64,000 nucleotides of DNA from Epinephelus fuscoguttatus (lineage: Eukaryota; Chordata; Actinopteri; Perciformes; Serranidae): contig NC_064770.1 of the NCBI RefSeq assembly GCF_011397635.1, positions 26,305,603 through 26,369,602 of the forward strand. Reading direction: 5' to 3'. The notes beneath the pieces were generated by a model. The model was not told the origin of the DNA, searched no databases, and saw only the letters and a list, made by a program, of their open reading frames with translations. Positions 1 through 15,000 of the stretch are shown in pieces (position 1 is the stretch's first letter; every line of letters begins with the position of its first letter). The position numbers were made by a program, and so were the translations under genes.

Positions 1-55
1 TTTAAGCCTGTGTAAAAACCTATGCAGGTGTGTTGCAAATGCATGCTCAACTTGC

Positions 56-3000
56 CTCCTTGCTCGATGTCAGAGTCAGTGAGATGTGTCAGGGAGAAGC
101 TGGCAATGCTGGCCGGTGAGATGGAGAAGCGGGAGTAGTTCGAGGAGGCGGTCCAGCTGGGCTCCAGCACGCACCCTGCTGTGGGAGGCGGAGAGGAAAA
201 GCGGGATGCTGCAGATGAGGACATCGTTTTCGAGACGGGGTCTTTATCCGTCTTGGGCAGGAAGGCAGGCGCCGGGGAGAAGTCATCATCCCACTCAAAA
301 CCACCACCTGCAGGAATTTAATGATTCCGTCAGGGCATTTTAAGGAAAGAAAATTTCAGCAGCTGCACGTTTTGTGAATTTTGGCGCTACCTTCTTCATC
401 GGTGGAGCTTTCAGAGTTTGTGAACCGGTTCAGGTAGCTGGCAGTGGGCACTGGGCTGCTGAACTCTGGTGCCTGATTGTGTGAGCCTGAGGAGTGGTCA
501 CCCAGTTCCTTGGTGGGGGTCTCCTACATCACATTGAGTTGGATTTTAATTAGCCACACAAGTGTCTTACTAGTTACACCTATAATAACTCAATGAACAA
601 CAAAAAAACAATACTTTACCTGGTCAAACAGGTAGACGGTGACATCATCAAAGAAAGACACAGATCTTCTGGAGTGATCTTCACTGCCCCCCGCAGGAAA
701 CGGTGAAGATGATGCCTGGATGTTCAGCGTGGTGGGTTTCAACAAGCTCTTCAGGTTCTTCGCACTGCTATCATCTGAGATAATGAGCGGCACTGTATGC
801 ACGGTATCGTCCTCGCTGTCTGAGCTGGAACTGTGTATCTGGTATCCACGCATGTCATCATCTGAGTCATCGCTGTTCTCGTCCTCCTCGTCTGCATCTA
901 CGCCATCCTCCTGACCTGAGCCATCCCGCCTCCCCAGGTAACGCCCCTCCATGTCCGGCTCTTTTATCTTATGACCATCACTTGCATAGGTCCTGGTTAG
1001 TTTAGCGTGACCTGTGTTCTCTGGCTCTGGCTCTGATGGGGCAACAGGAGGAGCTGGAGTTGGGGTTTCTATACCTTCTGAAGGATCTGGTTGATCAGGA
1101 GATGTGATGTCTTTTAACAAATCTGGTTTGTTTCCATCTTCATTTTGACTGTTTGTAGCCTCTGTCACCTCTTTCTCACTTTTTTCTGAGATGTCTACAT
1201 CTGCCTCCGGTAACACACTCCCAACATCAGGATGTGTTTCTGCATCAGTCTGTGCTTCAGCAGCTGGAGAAGATTCTTGCAGGGAAAGTAAAGAATCTAC
1301 ATCTCTGACCACGCTGACCTCCGGTGCTGACCCTCCTGCAGCCCCACTGACCGCATCAGTAGAGTTCCTCAGCCACGTGACTTCACCAGAACCTCCTGCA
1401 ACCGTTTCTTCAGATTTTTTCTCAGGTTCTGATTCATTGTCTGAGAAGTAGGCAGAGTCTCTGTAATTACTGCCCATGAGAGGCTCCTCAGGTGGAGCTT
1501 CATGATCTGGCTGCGGGCTCTCACTCTGAGCATCCAGCACACCCTCTACTTCAGAGATGATGATTTCTGGTGGGACCAGATTCTTCGCAGCTGTGAGCTC
1601 CTCTGTCTCCTCCTCTTCTTTGGCAGCACCCGTGCCATTTTTTGCCGGAGAGTGGTCTTTAACAGTAGGCTGAGAGTTCCACTCGGGAGACTCCAGGTTC
1701 TCCGTCTCATACCCGCTGTCTGATATTTTGTATGGAGGCTGCAGTTTGTGTTGGGGTATTTGAGCACTCAGCTCTTCTCCTTGTTCACCTAGCCTGTGGA
1801 TGTCGAGAGAGTCTAAAGAGTCTGGCGTCTCGGCTGAGTTATCTACAGTTGGTAGAGTGGTGGACATACTGTCTTCCAGTAAACTGTCCTGGCTGATCTG
1901 GTCCAAAGAGGGCCCAGAGACCAACAGAGAAGATCTGACAATAGGGCCCCCATTAGTGTCCATAAAGGATTCTTCGTGGTCAGACAGAGTGGTTTCCAGT
2001 TCTATGTCCACATCCTCAATAAGCTCACTCAACAGATCGTTACTTGTGAGGTCTTCACTGTGTCCACTGTCTGATGCTTGGACTTGGAGGTTTTCAGGCA
2101 TTTCACTTCCTACGGGCTGAACATTATCCTTTGAGGTTCCTTGGTCATCTTCAAGGCTGGGAATTTTGGCATCTGTGCACAATGAGTCTGTAGTGGCACT
2201 TTCAGAGAATGCAGGGGTGTGGTCATCAGTCTGACTGATGATAACCTCAAACCTCTCTGAGGTAGAATCAAAACCAGAGTCTTTACCTCCGTCGGAGGAT
2301 TGCAGCAGACCAAGGTCTTCGGTGGAAGAACTACTTCTAACTGGCAGCTGGTTGCTTGTGTTATCGTCTGTGTCCACTGTAATGAAAGGCACCAGTGTTT
2401 CATTTTTTACCAGAGACGGACATAACTCTCCCAAGCTGGTACTTGGGGAGTCTAAAAGTTCCTGTCTAGAGGATGTGCTACTTGCTGCAGGTTTTAAATA
2501 AGTGTCTGCTGTTAATAAGCTGCCTAAATTCTCAAGGTTGTCCCAAGAGCTCATTTTGAATCTTTCTTCTGGTTCATGGGCAAGGCCAGGTAAAAGAAAA
2601 TTCTCCTGTGGACTTGAGAGACTTGATCCGCCTTTCATTAGGTTCTGGTCTTTGAGAAACATAAAGTTATCAGCTAGTTTTTCAGTGTTCAGAAGCCTCT
2701 TCACATCTGTTTTCTCCCCCTCCACTTCCAAAGAATCCATCACGTGAGGAGCTTCTGAACTATCCCCTAAAAAAGAGTCCCCATTGTTTTTATCTGTATC
2801 CACCTCCTGGACTTCTAAAGGTGCACGTTCATGGAAAGGGTTGCCATTGCGTTCTGGAAGCTCCATAAAACTCTGTCTCCAGGATGGAGAGTCCTCTTGC
2901 TTGGACCCCCCATCTGTGAAAATGTTGGTGTGGTATGGACTGTCATTTTCAAGAGACGACCAGATGTGGCTGTCTGGTAAATAGGAATCCTTGGAGTCAA

Positions 3001-6000
3001 TACTTTGGTGGAAAAAATCAGCATCGGTGCTAGACTCATCCAGACGGACATCTTGGAGAACAACAAAGTCTTGCTGGCCTGAACTGAAGTCCATGTCTTG
3101 CTCTCTGTTCCCGTCTTCCCCTACAGTGCTCTCCCCTGGTTCTTCTAGTTGTATGTAATATTCATTTCCATTAGATGGCTTTTGTGCATCAAACACTGGT
3201 ACAATCCCAGGAATTCCTGAAGGAGTGTTTCCACTTTCTGTGCCTGCTGCTCTGGCTACAGGATCGGGGAAATGAGCTTGGATGTCTTCGCTGGAAACGG
3301 GAAAGAACATGCTGTGATAGTTTAATGTTGTGTCCATGCCTGAACGCCCGTGGCTGCCATCGTAGTGGTCATGCTTGGCTGCCTCCCAAACATACTCAAA
3401 ACTGAGACCTTTGCTTGTTTCAGTGACAGTGAGAACTTCGTCGATCTCTTGTCGCAGGGCATCATCGGCGAACTGTTCCAGGATTGGGAAAGAGGAGTGG
3501 CTGACAGTGGTCTGCCGCGTGGAAGGGTTGGGCTTGAGAGCATCCCAACGTTGCTCAAAGTCTTCTTCTATGTCTTTCTGGCCTTGCATGCGGAGATAGA
3601 TGAGCAGACGGTGAACTTCCTCTGCTGTGGCCCGCTTGTCTGGAGACAGCCAGCAGAACTGCAGGACCTCGTGCCTGAAATTACGGGAAAACAGACATCT
3701 CTTTTTCAGATAAGACACTCTTTTAATGGCCGCTTTAATAAGTAAAAACCTGATTTGAGAAACACTGCTCACAATAATGTTATTGACATATTCCAAAAAC
3801 TCACCATCTGTCAGAATAAGGAAGCTCCAGCTGTGGCTTAAAGAGTTTGACTTGTTGTTCCTTGATCACATGATTGAGAACCTCCCGATCGGAGAGATGG
3901 GGGTACGGCTGAGTGGCGTTCTCAAAGAGCTCCCACAATGTGACCCCCAAGGCCCTGTGGAAGATTGAAGACAAAAGAGCCGTTGGCATTCACTGCAGGA
4001 CAGAAGTTATCTTATACACTTCAAATTCGGCAAAAGACCTTGACCTCTTGAGCCAAAACCATAAAAATTAATGTGGTGAGTTGAATACTCAACCCCTCGA
4101 AAACAGTACTGTAAAATAAATAAATTACCTGCCCCTTGTGATTAAAACTACGTTTCGAAACTCTGCAATTTATGACCGAAAAGCATTTGGGCAATGAGTT
4201 GTGAAGTCAGGGAGGAGCTGAAAAGACTATACAGTGTGCAGAGATGCTTAGTTGGTGCAGTGTCAATGTCTTTTTTCCCCGCTTTTGGAAATTATCCAGA
4301 TTGTTTGGGATTTACAAGCTCTTGCTTTGGCTGGCGGGGCTTGTTTGCTCAGCAGTGAGCCAGAGGTGAAATCTATTGTCTTTGTCTTATTCCAAATATA
4401 CCTCACATGTATTTTCTGAATATGAGACATGATGGTAGCTCTCTCAGGAGACTCACATTAGAATATATTTGGATTAAATTCAGGTTCCCTCAGAGTCATT
4501 ATGAGTTATGGGCTTTTAAAAATGTCCTCTTGTGTCAGTGAAGAGCGGCAGTCTGGTACCTACCACACATTGCTGGGCTTGGACTGCTCCAGAGTAATCA
4601 CACCCCCATGGCGTTCGCCCACCAGCTCGGGAGCCAACCAGCGAAGAGGTGCGTACACATCATCCTCTGTGATGATGTAATCCTCCTATAGTAACATTGT
4701 TAAATAAACAGTTACACACAGTATTTGCTACTTAGACACACTTTCTAGGAAACACTGTAAAAAAGCTCTCTACAAAATAAGACATTTGCCTGTTTATTAG
4801 CTCTCGTTGAGGCAGTGCCCTGTCTTCTTTGCCTCTCCCTTTCTTTACAGAAATAGATTTACTGGTTGACCTTATCTTATGAGTATTAAATTCAGACAGT
4901 CAAACTGACACATCAGCAGTATTTGAAGAATGCAGCAGACAGAACCGCCTCAGGACATATGCAGTGTGTCCAGTTACAAAAGAAGACAGTCTCATCTCTT
5001 CAGTGAATCATGCAGTTGATCAAAGGATGACAAACTGCACTGCCCACAATGAAAAAGATTTATACTCAGTGACGTCATCTGGAGCTGGCTGCACAACTGC
5101 CAGACCTCACAGAGGCAACTCCAGTTCCTCAGCAGCACAAGGTGGAGTAGGTTACCATCGTGAGAGGGAGTCATTTATTGAGTTTGGTAAATAAAAGCTC
5201 TTTTTGAGCAAAAATTATGGCTTCAAACTACTTGACTCTTACTCACATGTGCCTTGTGGGTGAATTTTATAATGACAAGGACACATTTTCTGATAAGTTT
5301 GGCAACTATATAATGCAAGGTCCTTTTCTTGGCAGCAGCACCTTGGGTGGCCAATTTTTAAATCTTAAAATGCATCCAAGTGTAGAGATACTCCAATTAA
5401 TTGGGCTCTTATGTGTGTTGTACAATATTTATTAAAAAGGTCTTGACAAGTCAGGACAAACAGATCACAAATTAGGCAAAACAAACAAAAATGTTTTCCA
5501 TCACGATGCCCAGTCTCCCCCACATGCATCCTTCTAAGACAAGTGTGAGTCTCACTAGACTCCAGATGGTGGGAATCAAGATGCGGTCAGGCTGCTTATA
5601 CTGTATATCATTAGGCTGCTGGTGCCTGGCAGGCACTGTGGGGCTGTGGTAGCCTGCTACAAGCACAGGGATCTAACAGATTTTTTTAATTTGGTATGTA
5701 TCTGGATGATTATTTCGTGAGTCAGAGTTTCCACGACAAACAGTAGGATACGTCCGATAGTTGTTCTCAGTTTGTCTATGTATACTGCATGTATGTGCTC
5801 TGTCAAATACACCATAAATACATTATCTACAATGTGTCTGAGATCTAATTTTGAGCAGTAAAAGGCACATGATAACTACTGCTAATCTGTATCACATCAG
5901 CAATTACAAGTTGTATCACAATTTTTATCAGTGTCAGCAATAAAAAAAGTTGGATTGGATCATATTTAGGAGTAAAACTACAACTACAATCCAGTCTAAT

Positions 6001-9000
6001 GTACAGTATCTTGTATAACCTGTTGCCTAGTATATGCAGCTCCACACAGTAAATAACAAAATGTGGAAAATATCTGAAATTGAGATTTCTGCTTACTTTG
6101 TATCTGTAGGGTCCAATGCCATAGTCTCCCACTTTGACTGTAAGATCTGCAGTCAGGTAGCAGTTCCTCAGAGCTAAATCACTGTGAGAGCATAGAAAAC
6201 AACATCAGCGTGACACAAAGGGATGGATTAGATACTTCACAAATTTACAGTTACTAAATTATTCACTGATTATACAGCTCTCAGGCGACCATCGCTTGAC
6301 TGAGAAGATTCAGCAGATGTTTGTTCTTGCTAGTTAGGGAATTTGTTGAGCGTGTGCTTTGTTATTTGTGCTTATAAAGCAATGTTAAAGTGAAGTGAAT
6401 CTAAATCAATCATATCACGATGAACAGGGAAACCACCATCTGCTCTCATCCTTTAAAGCTAAGATTACCTCACAAGAATCAATTGCAAATGAGTTTGGCA
6501 AGATCACAAATGACTTTGGCAACTACAGGAAATTCTCCTTCTGTCATTTGCCTCTGCTCTTCACCTTGCAACAAGACTCATTCAGGGGCTATTCCTGACT
6601 CGTGCATACAGCAGCAGGATATCGTGTCTGGAGGGAAACACAGAAAGGTTTTGCGGAGCTGCCAGGAGAGGGCGTATCAAGCTCTGAGGCGTTCCTTCTG
6701 CCCATTAAGCAGACATATGGTAGTTAATTCACACTGAGAGAAGAGGCAGGCCTTGGTTTCCCTTCAGCCCTGCGCACAAGCTCCAAGTCCCTTTTACGCG
6801 CCTAACAGCAACCACTGCTGACACCAGTGCTCTCATGTGTACATGGCCCGGCGTCTGTCAGACCTGCTGAAACCTCTGTAAGATAAATGGAGATTTATTT
6901 TAAACCCTCCTGTCCCCTGTCCCCCTGCTGCTGGCAGAGGGCTGACATACAGTAACAGAGCAGTGAGGAAATGGGTCCAACATCTTAACCCTACAAGGTT
7001 AATACATGGCATGGCAGTGATCACTCCTATCAGACACCACTGCTGTCTAGTGTGGAGGTTTTTTTGCAAGCAGTAACTATTTATTTACCCAGTATTAAGA
7101 GGAAAGGAAAGCAAACAAGTTGATATTTTTGAAATACAAGAATAGTTATCAAAGCAATGAATATTTTGTCTTTAAAAATACAAATCTGACATATATCTGA
7201 ATGTCTTACTCTCACACCATTTGCATTGTGCTGACTCTAGAGCTGCTGTAACTTGAATTTCCCCAGTGTGTGGTTCATAAAGTTTAGCTTATCTACTCTT
7301 TTTTTTTATCTTATCTTATCCTGTAATTAGGAAAATCAAGACGTTTACAACACAGTGAATACTCACACATGTCACATATTGATTGACAATCCAAACTCCA
7401 ATAAGAAAACCTCTCTAAAAAATATATGTAGAGCAATCACTGTGTGCCTTTAAAGAAACATCTTTCCATGGTTTCTGATTGAGAATATATTAGGATGTTT
7501 TGCTCGATCCTTTGCAGCACCATTCTCACCCTTGCGCTGCAAAGCTGGGATTTCAACTTTGGATATCATCCCACACAGCACTTGCCCCAGAGGGTTTTGT
7601 GTCTGTGGCGCTGCACCATCAATCATCTCTCATTTAATTTTGCCAGCATGTGGCTGAACTGGTCATTCAGTTTTCCGTAACAATTTTTTGTGGCCTTTGA
7701 AGAAAACATATTTTTACGATTGCAAATTACGTTTGTCCACATGAAGGGAAGCTTGTAGCACTCCCTTTAAGTTGTAACAAGGATTAAAACACAACGCCCA
7801 ATATGAGGCTATCCTTTTACACGCAAAGAGCAGAATCATCATATCCACTCTGGCAGCAGACAGCTGACACTGTGGCAATGCATGGGAGCTGTGTAATTGG
7901 AACCCTCTGAGCTTATTCTGAGCATGCAAAATAGAGCTGATGAGCGGAGCATCGTATGTAACCCCCCACCTCAACCAAGACACGTTCCCAACAATCCCCC
8001 CCCTGTACCCTGCTGGCTGCTGGGAGCCAGACATCCAGTACTCACTGGGGGTAAAAATGAAAATGAAATGCAGCGTCTCTGCTGTACACACCTTTTTTGG
8101 AGAACACTGGTACTCATGAGACTGGTTGGACAGTCAGACAGACAGTTGACCTAAGCTTTTACAGTCATATTTTATGAGGTTTGTGTCTAGTGACATTACA
8201 TACATACCAAGTAAAATGACTATATATTAATCATACACCATAAAATTTGTATTTTCTTGATAAAAATTTTTTTAAGATAGCAATTAAGATATGTTCATAC
8301 GATTAAATATTAAAGTGCTGAAATTTATCTAATGTTAGATACGTAAATTTAAGCCAATTTTTTGCAGAAATTTAAATCCTTAAAAAGTTAAATGACATTA
8401 GTTAGATTTCAAAAGACTCCTTTCTGCATTAAAATTAATACAACCAAGAAGGTAAAGATAACTACGTCTTAAGTAATACATATTTACTTGGGGGAACCTC
8501 TAATAAGTTGTGGCAGAAAAACTAAATGTTGTTGAAAAATGTAAAGCATCTGTGAGTAAAGGCTGTGATTGCAATATGTAATTGCAGGATACAGCAGCTG
8601 TAGTCGTTGACAGACAAACAAAGACACAATGCTTAGCTTAGTGCGTTTTAAACCTGTGAGCTTGCTCAAGTGTTGCAATTCTGAAGTGCTACCTGTGCAG
8701 GAAGTTGTGTTTGTGAAGGTGAGTGACACCAGCAGCAATTTCACAGGCCATCCTCTGCAGCTGCAGCAACTCAGCATTTCGGAACATCCAATCCTGCTGA
8801 GACAGATAGCCACGCAAATCCCCCTGCAAACACACACACAGATAAAACAACCAGCTGTATTAGCACACCGAAAGCAAGCATGAACATTCAATAAATCCAG
8901 ATGAATCTTATTTGTATTATAGCAGTAGCAGTGCTAGTTAAATGCACTGTGCAGAGACCGCCACACAGGGGCAGTAGACTCTCCTGTTCCTGTCTCCTCA

Positions 9001-12000
9001 GCACTTCTCACTGCTGATGTGTGAGAGGACCAAATAAGGGTAACGCTGTTTAATGGACCTCAATGCTGTGTCACAGAGATTTATAAATAAAAGAGTCCAG
9101 CTCAGGTCAGTGAAATAAGCTGTGCTCGTGTACGCTTGGGTTTTTCGGAGCCCACGAGTGGAGGAGAGAAATGAACAAGGTGTCCCGTGAGGGAAGCAGG
9201 GCAAAGCGCTTTGTGTTAATTAATTACACACCCACATAAAAAACATACACAGGCACACACACATGGTTAGAGAGTGATATTAGGGCTTGTGTTAGAATGT
9301 AGCTCACTAGTGTGACTGACCACAGTGCTATCAGAGTATAAGAGTGTGAATCTAGAACACAGATCACAGACCTACAAGGCTCTTTGTGGTCGGACCTGAG
9401 GAGCTGTAGATCTGAATTACAACAAGGGTCTCAGCTGTGTGCAGGTTCGCAACCCAGGGCTGGTTGGGAATGTCTGTGGACACCTGTGGTTATCATTCAC
9501 TAACATGTAACACACTACAACTCCACTATAATGTGAGTAAACAAAGACAGAAGGGACTCTTGAGTACACTGTCCTACAACTTGATACTAGGTATTTTAGA
9601 GGACAGTATATTTAAATCAATTGAAAGCAAAGGGCCATTTAAGTTATGTGTGTGTTTGAGATCATGTTCAGCACAGCTGGAGTGAAGGAGACAGCAGAAC
9701 GGAGCTCCCCTGAGGAATGAGCCACTAAGAGCGCACTGTACACACACACACACACACACACACACCTGATTCACATAATATACGAGACGATTTTGTTAAA
9801 AATGTCAAGTCACATGCATTTACTGTTTGTGTTTGCGTGTCTGCGTGTTTACAAAGGGTTTACTTTTCCCTGAGCTATCTCACTACAAGCAGCTTAGATC
9901 AGTCGTCTTATGTAAGCAGCGCGGTTCGCTTCGACCAGTTACCCCTGCAGACACAGACATATACACACAAACAGAAAAGCTACCGCACGGCAACACACAC
10001 AGCTCTGAGAAGCAGCCTTCACAGAAGAGCTATATTCAATGTATGGTAAGTGATACCCTCTGCCTGTCTTTATTTGTGAAGGCTCCGCAGCAGGTGATTA
10101 GGTCTGGGTTTCAAGGGGGGAGGGTCCAGGGCTGTTGATGAAACAACATTAAGTGTGAGCGGCCAAAACAATTAGGCCTTGTGTCTGACCCATGAATAAA
10201 CAAGAATGTACTTAGTTCCCAATGCACAGATTCACGTCTGGCACAGCTGTCACATGATCGAGTTATGTAAAAAAAATCAAGCTATTTAAGTACTTTCCGT
10301 GCTACTAGTAGGTACTAGAAGCAGGCTATATTCTGATTACTATTTGCTTGTTTACCAGTTAGCTAAACAGAGCAAGTAGGACACTGAATCCAGGGTGAAG
10401 CACTTCAAAGGTGTAATGTTCTCACAAAATGTGACCAACAGCCTTTGTTAAATCAGCTAATTTAAAGAATGAGTTACCATCAATAGAGCACAATAGCCTA
10501 CAGACGCCAAAAAGGACACAAATCACATAAGGGCAACTTCCCCCCACGGTGAATAACAATGCTCAATACGCCTATAGGCAGAGCATGGTCAGTAATGTAT
10601 AGCTTAATAAATGCCACGACAGTCACATAAAGAGCAGCTCTATACCCCTGCGAGGATTGTTGCTTTAACGACCATAACAAATGAAGGAGATCAACAACTT
10701 TCGCAAGCCAGAAGTCAGCTGGCTCACGTCCGGGAACCCTGAACCAGAGAAGGGTCTGACTAATGCCCTGGCAGTCTATCGTTTTTCCAACCTGCTTTAG
10801 ATAAAACTACGCTGACTTCTGTATGACGAAAGCCTTGACAGCTGCGTTCCCATGACCCGTTTAACAGCAGCAATGACACAGTATATCGCTATTCAAAATC
10901 GTGACATGAGACCAGAGTATCGTCTTTGAGTTTGGATATTGTAATTTTGCGAGTGTTGTCTTTTTCTGGTTTTGAAGACACCATAACAGCACAGTGATGT
11001 ATTTTTCTGATTTTACCAGACTGTTATTATGTTTGCCAATTTATATTTGCCATTATATCCACATTACTGATGATTATCTATCAAAAACCTCATTGTGTAA
11101 ATATTTTGAGAAAGCACCAACAGTCAACCCTACAATATCCTCAAAATATCAATATCAGGATATCTGCTATAAAACATTATGACATTTGATTTCTCCATAT
11201 CGCCCAGCCCTAGCAGCAACAGAAAGTTTGCTAATTTGACAGAGTAAGGGCGGTCCAAGAGCAGCAAACTTTCTGTTGCTGCCATTACACTGTGATCCTG
11301 GCGCTGGATTTCTAGCTGACTTTGCTAACTAATGGTCTATCTCCGGAGCTGCTGCCCGCTCTCCTTCTGGTAAAGTAATCTCCTAGCAACAGACAGAGGG
11401 GTGAATGGACCTCACGGTGCGCTAGCCAGCTAATTCTTGTCTCGTTTGTGGTCTGATTAACAGTAAATTCATCAAATTCATTGTCCCATAATCGCTGTTT
11501 TCCAAGCTACTGTAGCTGTCATATTTCGTGGAACTGACGGGAGCACAGTTTCCATAAGAACACAGACGTCAAGGCTTTCATCATACAAAGTGGACATGGT
11601 TTCATTTAAAGTGGGTTGGAAAAACCAAAGACACAGCCAAGCACCGGAACAGGAGATCTGTGCATTAGAAGCTGTCACTCACGCTATGGTATGTGACATT
11701 CTGTGGCCCCCGCACCAGTTGCTTGATGTATTTTGATGTCTAAAATGCTTTGAGTCAGGGTTACCCGGCACGGGTGATATGGGACAGAAAAACCACCATC
11801 AATCACCACGCTGTCAGAGGGAACGTCATAGTATATTGGCTTTATGGGACTCATCTTGTCCACTGCGCAGCTGCAGTGTCGCATTTCATGTTTTGGAATC
11901 TAAAAGATGATTGACATGTCATGAAGTAATAAGAGGACAAGACAAGTCATCTTCAAATTCAACTTAAAAGCAGGAGCGATGCTTTTTTTTATCTCTTTAT

Positions 12001-15000
12001 GAAGTAAGTGTTATTTTAAAGTTTAATTTTGTACTGTACATATTGAAAGAAAAGAAAAACATATTGTGTAAAACAAGATCTCACTTGGATGAAGTCCTCA
12101 AAACTCTTTATCCACCGAGGGATAACGAGCATAGACATCACTCAGTTGTGCTACCCTCACACATTATCACCTTCAACAAACAGGACCTGGTCTTCAAATG
12201 TGGGCTTCCCTAATGGCTTGCACACACTTGTGATAAGTCATTCACCTTGACTCATTTCCATCTCCTGTCAGAGACGTTAGTGGAGCTGGCTGGGCCAGAC
12301 CATAATGCCAGGACACAAGCCAGGCTTGGGCAGCTGACAATACCCCGGCCCAACAAAGTTATGCAATATCTGGCGAGATGAGCCAAACTGGACCTGCACA
12401 CTTTGCCAGGTCAAACCAATGTGGAGGTGGAGCATTTGTGTCACCTAACCAGCTTTAATATGTTTCCCTTTTCTCTACTAGCAAATAAAATGTGGCTCAA
12501 CATCCAAGAACCACAGGCTGGATGTGATGTCCCCCTATAAAACAACTGTGAAGTCAAACTTTATGGCTCAGGTTGTGCCAGCTCATTCATGGTTACCACA
12601 AAAAGGACATCCTGTATCCTGGCATCAAGCAGTAAGTTAGTGGACTTGTGCCACCCAGACACACCTGCGTCTGATACACTTATACACAGAAACGCACGAG
12701 ATAATTTCTAGCTGCCAGAGTAGTAGTAAGGATCATCTCATTCAACAGTACACTCACATAGAGATGAAAGGTAAAGATTACAGACTACACTGAGAGTGAG
12801 TGACTGTTGACACTCTGTCAAGTCAGGTTTTCAAGGCAACTCTGTGATTTAGGCACCTGGGGACTGCGGAAACAAGTTGTGAACAGTTGTTTATTTAACA
12901 TGCAGCAGTTATGGAGCGACATTCGGCACAGTAATAGGGTTGACGTGTAGTTCGGTAGAAAGAAAATAGTTCCTACAGGAAACTGCTCACACCAAGGTCT
13001 GTGGATCTTCTTAAGTAGCCGAGTCATAATTTCTAAAAAGAGACATTGCTAAAGTATTTTCTTGGCACTTTGAGCACCACAAACCGAGTGCCTTCTAGTT
13101 CCATTATATTTGAGAAAGGGCAGACATCTCTGTAAACCTCTGGAAAGTATTTGTGATTTTGGGGTGAACTGTCCCTTTAATATGTTGCTATTATAGAAAT
13201 ATAAATCTGTTATAGCTACGTTATTTTTGCTCCTACTTTAATAAACACGAGGACACAGAATTAGAGAAACATTTTGAAGCTCATGTTATCCAACACCCCA
13301 AAAACCTGCAGCCTCAAATCTTCAAACCGAGTCTACTGTACTTCTTATAGTAAAGGTTTATCCTATTGAGATAAATAAAACAGACACTAAACGTGGTGTG
13401 TATTCAGGTAAAATTTTTGGCTTCTTGCATTCATCGCTGGTCACCCCATAGGTTTCTTTAGGAACAGCTTGGTTTACTTTAGACTGAACTCAGTCTCCAA
13501 TGTGCACAAGGTGCTACCCATTAAAATGCACAAACACAGCAACTGGTGGAGCTGACACCAGAGGAGCGTAAATGGAGCCTGTTGCTTTACTGGGTGAGGT
13601 GGGAATGTGAGAAGTCCCAGGCTTAGGCTAGCTATGGCACTTCGACAGGAGGGGGGGATCAGAGGAGGGAGGAGATGAGAGGGGAGGGAGTTCCCAGCAG
13701 TCAGGCCCTGGCCCACCCCAGAATAGGTAAAGAGAAAACAGTGAATAAATCAGCTGCCATGATGGAGTCTGAGACACTTCAATATGTTGAGATGAATGGA
13801 GGAGCTAATTTAGGATTGAGACAGTACGCTTTCAGTGCAGATGGTCAATAGGGCAGGACAGCTATGTGTGCTTGCTGGACAGTATTTAAAAGGGTCTTGC
13901 CCTATGAATTTGTGAGCTTAACAGAGTGACAAGAGAGAATTCTCAAATTCCTCAATTGATGAAGCTGAAGCTAAGTGAAGATTAAGCAAGCTGTAAATGA
14001 TCCATCTCTCAATTACTTGACACTGGTACACAAAGCCGCATGTTAAATGGAGGAAAGTCTGGACAACATTAAAAAATACGATTACAAATTGCAGATTTAT
14101 AGATCACTTTCATTCCCATGACTGTAAAACTATCAATTTTGGCTATATATCTTTTTTGCCTCATGTACAATCAACATTTTTTGTAAAAAGAAGATTAATA
14201 GTGTGTTTTGTCCATGTGGTCACTCACCATTTCACAGTACTCAAAAACAAGCAAGAAGGGAATGGCCTCGACACACTGCCCCAGGCACTGGAGGATGTTT
14301 GGGTGCTGCAGCACTCTGCACAGGCAAAATAACACAAAGCCCATAAATACTGGTGTTAATTAGGCCTGCAATAAGCTTTGAAACAATACCTTTAAATAAT
14401 ATCGGCAAGATTTGGGAGATTAAGTCTGATGCAATGTGTAAAAGGAAAGATAGAGGGAGCTGCTGACATTACAGTGATGTCATTTATAGCTATTTTTGTC
14501 CTCATGTACTGTGGGCATGTCCTCGAACACACTCAGTTTAAAAAAGGTAGTTGGAGTAAATAGAAAATACTATCATTAATCTATCAAATAATAATAGTCT
14601 TCATTTAAAAAAAAAAAAAACAGTTTACCTGTATGGATCCCCCTGCTGCAGGAAATCATTTTGCTCCTTGGCACTTGCATTAGCTTTTAACTCCTTCACA
14701 ACCACTCTGGCACCCCCTGGGTCTGTGTAGATTTCACTCAGAAGGACCTGTTAAGACATGACGCCACATAGAATTAAACGAGATACAGAGAAAAAGGCCA
14801 TACAGCATTTATGCCTCCACATGTTATATATCACAAGAGATCAAGGGATGCCAAAAACTGCAGAGGACAGAAGGCGACAGATTGAAAAAGAAAAATGGGC
14901 ATTCCACTAGACGGGTTGAGGATATTTCAGAGAGTATATATATTTCGTTATCCACTTTAACATGAGTTGCAGAATAAAAACGGGGGAGGGGAATAGGTGC

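Noticed and set aside
1-55. LMTK2 reading through the GC donor to a new C-terminus
   Set aside because: The frame does stay open to the window edge, but the GCAAGT donor and the known short last exon of the family favour splicing. Only noted as a possibility.
720-3745. Many plus-strand open frames of 60 to 131 aa opposite the large LMTK2 exon
   Set aside because: They are shadows of a 3-kb open exon on the other strand. None has a recognisable domain or splice context.
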